From Oscillospiraceae bacterium (GTDB taxonomy: Bacteria; Bacillota; Clostridia; Oscillospirales; Ruminococcaceae): 5,331 bases of DNA. The notes beneath the pieces were generated by a model. The model ran no database searches. It was not told where the DNA came from and saw nothing but the letters and a program-made list of their open reading frames with translations. The position numbers were made by a program, and so were the translations under genes. The stretch covers positions 1-5,331 of the forward strand of contig CAAGDT010000055.1 of NCBI GenBank assembly GCA_900768675.1, read 5' to 3'. The stretch's first letter is position 1, and each line of letters starts with the position of its first letter. This document shows, piece after piece, positions 1-3,552 of this stretch.

Positions 1-20
1 AATAATCAAGCTTCAAACGG

Positions 21-46
21 GTCAAGGGGGCGGGCAGCCCCTTGGC
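21..46. repeat. GC-rich inverted repeat beyond the tsf terminator
   Basis: Bases 21-29 pair with 38-46 (core CAAGGGG / CCCCTTG, with one G-T pair near the base) around an 8-base loop. Neither strand has a T-run directly after the stem, so it is not a standard rho-independent terminator. It lies downstream of tsf and its terminator, at the window edge. It could be a processing or 3'-end structure, or a copy of a dispersed intergenic repeat. No gene is supported in 1-61. Confidence 0.4.
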
Positions 47-61
47 TCAAAAATCTCTCAA

Positions 62-97
62 TAAAAAACAGGCTGTCATACGAAAGTACGACAGCCC
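62..97 (-). terminator. Rho-independent terminator of rpsB-tsf
   Basis: Read on the minus strand, GGCTGTCGTA (plus 96-87) pairs with TATGACAGCC (plus 80-71), with a single G-U pair, around a 6-base loop. TGTTTTTT (plus 70-63) follows at once. It begins 15 bases after the tsf stop codon, so the transcript should end here rather than continue into a downstream gene. Confidence 0.92.
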
Positions 98-111
98 GCT
101 TATGAAATAGC

Positions 112-1032
112 TTACTTAATCATGGAAGCAACTTCGTCAGCGAAGTTTTCTTCCTTCTTCTGGATGCCTTCGCCCTTTTCAAGACGAGCAAACTGGATAA
201 CCTTGATGTTCTTGCCTGCGTTTGCAATATACTTTGCAACGGTGATTGAGGGGTCCTTTACGAAGGGCTGGTCGAGAAGGCAGATTTCCTCTGCGAACTT
301 TCTCATTCTTCCTTCAACAATCTTTTCAAGAACGTTCTCGGGCTTGGGCTTCTTGGACTCAGCGTTCTCCTGCTTTACAAGAGCTAACTGAACTTCCTTT
401 TCAGCGTCGATTACGGAAGCGGGAACGTCAGACTGCTGAACGTACTGGGGAGCGCTTGCTGTAATCTGGAGAAGGAGGTCCTTTGCTACTGCCTTTACTG
501 CCTCATCAGCGCCGTTGTCGGATTCAAGCTTGATGATAGAACCGATAATGGAGCCGCCGCCGTTGTGAACGTAGGTGTAAAGGTCGCCTGTCATTCTTAC
601 GAAGCGTCTGATCTGGATATTTTCGCCGATTGTAGCAATTCTCTCGTTGAGAATATCAACAACCTTTTCGCTTTCGCCTGCGGGAACAACTTCCTTAAGA
701 GCGTCAACGTCAGCAACATCGTTGTCGATAACTGCCTGAGCAACCATCTCTACAAATTCGATAAATCTGTCTGTCTTGGCAGCAAAGTCGGTTTCAACGT
801 TTACTTCTACAACAACGCCGACCTTCTTTGCTTCGTCAATCTTAGCGTAAACAAGTCCTTCAGCAGCAATTCTGCCGGACTTCTTAGCAACCTTTGCAAG
901 ACCCTTTTCACGGAGGTACTTGATAGCGGCGTCAACGTCGCCGTTTGTTTCCTCGAGAGCCTTCTTGCAGTCCATCATGCCGCAGTTTGTAAGCTCCTTT
1001 AACTGCTTTACGTCCTGTGCTGTAATAGCCAT
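112..1032 (-). CDS. tsf: Elongation factor Ts (EF-Ts)
   Basis: EF-Ts is the cytoplasmic guanine-nucleotide exchange factor that releases GDP from EF-Tu so it can be reloaded with GTP during translation elongation. The product has 306 residues. An N-terminal UBA-like domain (about 4-40) carries the signature around CGMMDCKKAL (17-26), followed by the EF-Tu-contacting core with ETDFAAKTDRF (80-90), the counterpart of the TDFV motif. The C-terminal part has the typical EEICLLDQPFVKD segment. At 306 residues it is slightly longer than the 283-residue E. coli protein and much longer than the short EF-Ts forms of about 200 residues. The ATG at 1032 is set by AAGGAG (minus, 1041-1046) 8 bases upstream. 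It lies 34 bases after rpsB with no promoter or terminator between, so the two genes are co-transcribed. The usual next genes, pyrH and frr, are not visible before the terminator. Confidence 0.98.
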   Translation of the reverse strand: MAITAQDVKQLKELTNCGMMDCKKALEETNGDVDAAIKYLREKGLAKVAKKSGRIAAEGLVYAKIDEAKKVGVVVEVNVETDFAAKTDRFIEFVEMVAQAVIDNDVADVDALKEVVPAGESEKVVDILNERIATIGENIQIRRFVRMTGDLYTYVHNGGGSIIGSIIKLESDNGADEAVKAVAKDLLLQITASAPQYVQQSDVPASVIDAEKEVQLALVKQENAESKKPKPENVLEKIVEGRMRKFAEEICLLDQPFVKDPSITVAKYIANAGKNIKVIQFARLEKGEGIQKKEENFADEVASMIK

Positions 1033-1066
1033 TGTTTTTTCTCCTTATTATAATAGTGTATATGAA

Positions 1067-1816
1067 TTATTCTGCTGCTTCTTCTGTTTCTGCTGCGGGT
1101 TCAGCCTCTTCGCCTGTAACCTCTGCGTCAGCAGTACCCTGACGAGCTGCGATGATAGCGTCAGCCATAGCGCCCGCGATAAGCTTTACCGCACGGATAG
1201 CGTCGTCGTTTCCGGGGATTACATAGTCGATTTCATCGGGGTCGCAGTTTGTATCTACGATAGCAACTACGGGGATACCGAGCTTCTTAGCTTCGGAAAC
1301 AGCAATCTTTTCCTTGCGGGGGTCAACTACGAATAAAGCGCCGGGGAGCTTCTTCATGTTCTTGATACCGCCGAGGAACTTTTCAAGCTTTTCGATTTCG
1401 AGAGTAAGCTGGCTTACTTCCTTCTTGGGGAGAAGGTCGAAGGTGCCGTCTGTTTCCATTGTGTGGAGCTGTTCAAGTCTCTTGATTCTGTTCTGAATGG
1501 TCTTGAAGTTTGTCATCATACCGCCGAGCCATCTTGCGTTTACAAAGTGAGCGTTTGCTCTTTCTGCTTCTTCCTTAACGGAATCAGCAGCCTGCTTCTT
1601 TGTTCCTACGAAAAGAACCTCGCCGCCCTCTGCTGCAACGTTGAAGATGAAGTTGTAAGCTTCGTCAAGCTTCTTAACTGTCTTCTGAAGGTCGATGATG
1701 TAGATTCCGTTTCTTTCTGTGAAAATGTAGGGAGCCATTTTCGGGTTCCAGCGTCTTGTCTGGTGACCAAAGTGTACACCTGCTTCAAGAAGCTGCTTCA
1801 TTGATACTACTGCCAT
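1067..1816 (-). CDS. rpsB: 30S ribosomal protein S2
   Basis: S2 is a late-assembling small-subunit protein on the back of the 30S at the head-body junction; it helps recruit S1 where S1 is present. The 249-residue product starts with MAVVSMKQLLEAGVHFGHQT and continues RRWNPKMAPYIF, the first family signature. WLGGMMTNFKTI lies at about 95-106. The second signature, PGALFVVDPRKE, is followed by AIVDTNCDPD and YVIPGNDDAIRA. The last 25 or so residues form an acidic Ala/Glu tail, a common and variable end in Firmicute S2 proteins. Length fits the family. The ATG at 1816 follows AGGAGG (minus, 1825-1830) with 8-base spacing. It is the first gene of rpsB-tsf, behind a strong promoter and a structured leader that may carry autoregulation by S2. 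Confidence 0.98.
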   Translation of the reverse strand: MAVVSMKQLLEAGVHFGHQTRRWNPKMAPYIFTERNGIYIIDLQKTVKKLDEAYNFIFNVAAEGGEVLFVGTKKQAADSVKEEAERANAHFVNARWLGGMMTNFKTIQNRIKRLEQLHTMETDGTFDLLPKKEVSQLTLEIEKLEKFLGGIKNMKKLPGALFVVDPRKEKIAVSEAKKLGIPVVAIVDTNCDPDEIDYVIPGNDDAIRAVKLIAGAMADAIIAARQGTADAEVTGEEAEPAAETEEAAE

Positions 1817-1851
1817 GGTAGCGTCCTCCTGTTTTTTGGTTATTTTTCCTC

Positions 1852-1930
1852 CGCCTGTATTATGCGCCCTACCGCAAAGGCGGCACCGGGGGCGTTACAG
1901 CAGGCGTGCGGATTATCGGCTCATAGACCG
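1852..1930 (-). promoter_or_regulatory. Structured 5' leader RNA of rpsB-tsf
   Basis: The rpsB transcript should start near 1932, giving a leader of about 115 nt. On the minus strand several helices can be drawn. A small hairpin at the 5' end has CGGU (1930-1927) with GCCG (1920-1917). An outer helix CGCCTG/CAGGCG (plus 1901-1906 with 1852-1857) encloses an internal loop. Next is GCCC/GGGC (plus 1890-1893 with 1866-1869), and at the tip CCGC/GCGG with a 4-base loop (plus 1880-1883 with 1872-1875). A purine-rich stretch and the AGGAGG site follow outside the fold. Ribosomal-protein operons often bind their own product in such leaders, and S2 does this in gamma-proteobacteria. That this leader binds S2 is inference. 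No terminator-like T-run lies inside it, so control at translation or RNA stability is more likely than attenuation. Confidence 0.6.
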
Positions 1931-1938
1931 ACTTTAGT

Positions 1939-1967
1939 ATTATACCATAACATTCCGCTTTTTACAA
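1939..1967 (-). promoter_or_regulatory. Sigma-A promoter of rpsB-tsf
   Basis: Read on the minus strand, -35 TTGTAA (1967-1962) is 17 bases from -10 TATAAT (1944-1939). A TGG just before it forms an extended -10. The start is predicted near 1932, at the foot of the first leader hairpin. It lies in the 50-base gap after the ymxH stop codon. Confidence 0.85.
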
Positions 1968-1993
1968 CAATTTTCCGAAAATTTTCTTTTATG

Positions 1994-2281
1994 CTATTTT
2001 AACAAACTTTTAAGCTTTCCGCCGTTCTTTTTTGTGCGTGCAGGCAGGTCGCAGCTCACAAGTATTGTGTCCTCCCCTATTATCTCAATATCGTTCCAGC
2101 AGATTGTAAAGTCCTCCTCTCTGCCCAAGAGTCCGAAGAAGCGGTTTCTGCCGTAGATTACAATGCGGCAGATTTTCGCTGTGCAGGTATCAAATTCAAC
2201 GTCGTCTGCGTAGCCTAATTTCCTTCCGCTTTTTATGTTGATGATTTCCTTGCATCTTATATCGTCAAAGGTGCACATCAT
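1994..2281 (-). CDS. YlmC/YmxH-family PRC-barrel protein
   Basis: A small 95-residue protein that looks like the YlmC/YmxH family, a PRC-barrel group named for sporulation but of unclear biochemical role. The pattern fits: an opening like DIRCKEIINIKSGRKLGYAD, then a hydrophobic beta-rich stretch (CRIVIYGRNRFFGLLG), then WNDIEIIGEDTILV, the usual end of the barrel. A short Lys-rich end (TKKNGGKLKSLLK) follows. There is no signal peptide or membrane segment, so it is likely cytoplasmic. The start is one of two adjacent ATGs (2281 or 2278). An AGGTAGG-like site at 2291-2297 sits about 9 bases before the first. No clear promoter was found upstream and no terminator downstream, so some transcripts may continue into rpsB. 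Its presence agrees with an endospore-forming lineage but does not prove sporulation. Confidence 0.85.
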   Translation of the reverse strand: MMCTFDDIRCKEIINIKSGRKLGYADDVEFDTCTAKICRIVIYGRNRFFGLLGREEDFTICWNDIEIIGEDTILVSCDLPARTKKNGGKLKSLLK

Positions 2282-2324
2282 AACAGTAGACCTACCTTTC
2301 CCGATAATTTTTTGGGTGCAGCAG

Positions 2325-2351
2325 TTGCCCCATAAAACATACTGCTATAAT
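2325..2351 (+). promoter_or_regulatory. Extended -10 promoter of the structured RNA
   Basis: TGCTATAAT (2343-2351) is a perfect extended -10 element. The -35 is weak (TTGCCC at 2325-2330 with a 15-base spacer), which extended -10 promoters tolerate. The predicted start near 2358 coincides with the first base of the closing helix of the RNA described next, and that coincidence supports both calls. Confidence 0.7.
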
Positions 2352-2357
2352 TAAGCT

Positions 2358-2481
2358 TGTCGAAAATGCTGTGTTTCAGGGTGGCGAGAAACCGTCAGAT
2401 GCTAGGAAGCCGCATAACGGCTAGGCTTTGTGCCTGCCGTTATGCGGGTGACGACGCAGATGGCGGTTTATCGACAGCCTG
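2358..2481 (+). ncRNA. Candidate structured RNA of unassigned class
   Basis: A compact nested fold follows a promoter. Closing helix: TGTCGA (2358-2363) with TCGACA (2471-2476). Middle helix: AAACCGTCA (2389-2397) with TGGCGGTTT (2461-2469), including one T-G pair, then tandem G-A mismatches (2398-2399 opposite 2459-2460), then TGC/GCA (2400-2402 with 2456-2458). Linkers TAGGAAG (2403-2409) and GTGACGAC (2448-2455) face each other. Terminal hairpin: a perfect 12-bp helix, 2410-2421 with 2436-2447, continued by AGGC/GCCT (2423-2426 with 2432-2435) after a one-base bulge, with loop TTTGT. A 25-base single-stranded segment (2364-2388) lies on the 5' side only. I do not recognise it as 6S, SRP, tmRNA, RNase P, T-box or any riboswitch I know. 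No terminator follows directly, so the 3' end is uncertain. It could be a free small RNA or the leader of a longer transcript. No protein is supported here. Confidence 0.65.
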
Positions 2482-2561
2482 CTTACATATTTATATTCGT
2501 TTTTCGCTGTTATAATGCACAAAAACCCGAAAGCAGACAAACTGCACATAAAAAAATATAC

Positions 2562-2625
2562 AAAAAAGCCGGATTTACAGCCGTAAAACCGCTGTTTTAT
2601 CGTAAATTAATACTGTTTTCGCCGG
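2562..2625. repeat. AT-rich imperfect hairpin in the intergenic region
   Basis: ATTTAC (2573-2578) pairs with GTAAAT (2602-2607). Inside it, TAAAAC (2584-2589) pairs with GTTTTA (2594-2599) around the 4-base loop CGCT. CCGG at 2569-2572 and at 2622-2625 can close the base. On the minus strand the structure is followed at once by TTTTTT (plus 2567-2562), which resembles a terminator for leftward transcription, although no leftward gene lies to its right. Apart from this I see no gene or clear site in 2482-2673. Confidence 0.45.
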
Positions 2626-2673
2626 AATTTGATTAATTTTTTAAACATATTGCACTAAGTTGCGATAAAGCGC

Positions 2674-2702
2674 TTGAAATCGGGAAAAATTTGTGCTATA
2701 AT
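2674..2702 (+). promoter_or_regulatory. Sigma-A promoter of the SCP2-domain gene
   Basis: TTGAAA (2674-2679), a 17-base spacer, and TATAAT (2697-2702) preceded by TGC, so consensus spacing plus an extended -10. The start is predicted near 2709, giving a leader of about 40 nt. The nine bases TGCTATAAT are identical to those of the promoter at 2343-2351. Confidence 0.9.
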
Positions 2703-2749
2703 GCTAAAAAACACGGCATACACTTGTTTTGAAAGGAAGGAAACACAAA

Positions 2750-3331
2750 ATGGCAACTAAAGTGACATACGAAAAAATCTTCACAGATTTAAAGAAGGCT
2801 ATTCTCAAGGCAGATGTCAAGAAGCTTGAGGGTCAGTTCGCATTCCAGTTTGTAATTGAGGGTGAAGGCTCCGGTATTTTCTACGCAGCATTCCAGAACG
2901 GCGTTCTCAGCGTTGAGCCTTACAGCTACGACGACAACACCGCTACATTCGTTGCAACCGCAGACACCTTCAAGAAGCTTCTCACAGGCAAGGTTTCCGC
3001 TTCCGAAGCTGTCGCTTCCGGCGCTCTCAGAGTAGAGGGCAACGCTGAAAGCTGCGCTGACATCTTCGATTTCATCGCTGCAAAGAAGCCCGCTGCAAAG
3101 AAGGAAGCTGCAAAGCCCGCTAAGGCTGCTAAGGCTGCTGCTGCTAAGGCTGTAAAGGAAGAAGCTCCCGCTGCCGAAGTCAAGGCTGAGGTTAAGGCAG
3201 AGGTTAAGGCTGAAGAAAAGCCTGCTGAAAAGCCCGCTAAGAGAGCTTGCGGCAGAAAGCCTGCAGCTGCTAAGCCCGCTGCTGAAAAGAAGGCTCCCGC
3301 TGCTAAGAAGACCGCTAAGAAGACCAAGTAA
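2750..3331 (+). CDS. SCP2-like sterol carrier domain protein with histone-H1-like Ala/Lys tail
   Basis: A 193-residue cytoplasmic protein in two parts. Residues 1 to about 110 resemble an SCP2-like fold, which in known members forms a hydrophobic pocket for lipids. Visible family traits are the amphipathic N-terminal helix, alternating strands (FAFQFVIEGEG, FYAAFQNGVLSVEP, ATFVATADTFKKLLTG), and the end ALRVEGNAESCADIFDFI. Residues 111-193 are low complexity: Ala, Lys, Pro and Glu, with blocks such as KAAKAAAAKA, three tandem EVKA units, one lone Cys (KRACGRKP), and a strongly basic end (KKAPAAKKTAKKTK). Such tails are typical of proteins that bind nucleic acid or other polyanions; the ligand here is unknown. 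The ATG at 2750 is chosen because AGGAAGG (2734-2740) sits 9 bases upstream; a TTG at 2729 lacks such a site. A strong promoter, a good terminator and narrow codon choice suggest high expression as a single gene. Confidence 0.85.
   Translation: MATKVTYEKIFTDLKKAILKADVKKLEGQFAFQFVIEGEGSGIFYAAFQNGVLSVEPYSYDDNTATFVATADTFKKLLTGKVSASEAVASGALRVEGNAESCADIFDFIAAKKPAAKKEAAKPAKAAKAAAAKAVKEEAPAAEVKAEVKAEVKAEEKPAEKPAKRACGRKPAAAKPAAEKKAPAAKKTAKKTK
3176..3211 (+). repeat. Three tandem 12-bp units encoding EVKA
   Basis: Three consecutive units of the form GAR-GTY-AAG-GCN encode EVKA three times (residues 143-154 of the SCP2-domain protein), followed by a degenerate fourth (EEK). The wobble bases differ between units, so this is not a fresh duplication. 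It sits in the charged tail and could change in copy number by slippage. Confidence 0.75.
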
Positions 3332-3352
3332 TTGCAGTAATACAATAGCGTT

Positions 3353-3382
3353 AAAGCCGCCTCGTTGCTGGGGCGGCTTTTT
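3353..3382 (+). terminator. Rho-independent terminator after the SCP2-domain gene
   Basis: AAAGCCGCC (3353-3361) pairs perfectly with GGCGGCTTT (3372-3380) around a 10-base loop, ending in TTTTT (3378-3382). It lies 21 bases after the stop codon. It separates this gene from secA, which has its own promoter. Confidence 0.95.
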
Positions 3383-3463
3383 GTTGCATTTACGTTTCGT
3401 TCAGCCTGCCGCTGTCAACAAAAATACCGGTATTAATCCCTGCTATTTTAACAAACATAATAA

Positions 3464-3492
3464 TTGACAAATGCGATAAAATATAGTATAAT
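3464..3492 (+). promoter_or_regulatory. Consensus sigma-A promoter of secA
   Basis: TTGACA (3464-3469), exactly 17 bases, then TATAAT (3487-3492): both hexamers match consensus perfectly. AT-rich sequence precedes the -35. The start is predicted near 3499, leaving a leader of about 54 nt with a hairpin before the ribosome binding site. Confidence 0.95.
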
Positions 3493-3512
3493 AAACGAGA
3501 ATATATTATTGA

Positions 3513-3528
3513 GGGGCAGTTCTGCCCC
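3513..3528 (+). promoter_or_regulatory. Hairpin in the secA leader
   Basis: GGGGCA (3513-3518) pairs with TGCCCC (3523-3528) around GTTC. It ends 11 bases before the AGGAG site (3540-3544) and has no T-run, so it is not a terminator. It may stabilise the 5' end of the mRNA or affect translation; that role is inference. Confidence 0.5.
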
Positions 3529-3552
3529 GCAAAACAGACAGGAGAACACAAA

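Noticed and set aside
565..1002. 145-codon plus-strand open frame across tsf
   Set aside because: It is entirely antisense to the well-supported tsf gene and shows no recognisable protein pattern.
2377..2394. AGGGTGG resembling a T-box antiterminator core
   Set aside because: The following bases do not continue as in a T-box, and there is no specifier stem, no terminator, and no amino-acid gene downstream.
2448..2474. Resemblance of TGACGA...GGTTTATCGA to a core segment of the glmS ribozyme
   Set aside because: The rest does not fit: no GCGCC cleavage end, no CGGCGG segment after TATCGA, no glmS gene downstream, and the GGTTT bases here pair with an upstream strand instead.
2508..2516. Second extended -10-like TGTTATAAT between the RNA and the SCP2-domain gene
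   Set aside because: No acceptable -35 lies 15-19 bases upstream, and a much better promoter for the gene is present at 2674-2702.
2430..2636. Possible 68-residue plus-strand protein in the intergenic region
   Set aside because: It starts inside the terminal hairpin of the structured RNA, has no ribosome binding site, and its composition is unlike a real protein.
2729..2749. Upstream TTG start for the SCP2-domain protein
   Set aside because: It would place the AGGAAGG ribosome binding site inside the coding region; the ATG at 2750 has correct spacing to that site.
2926..3345. 139-codon minus-strand open frame across the SCP2-domain gene
   Set aside because: It mirrors the Ala/Lys repeats of the real gene (giving runs of Ala, Phe and Leu) and has no initiation signals.
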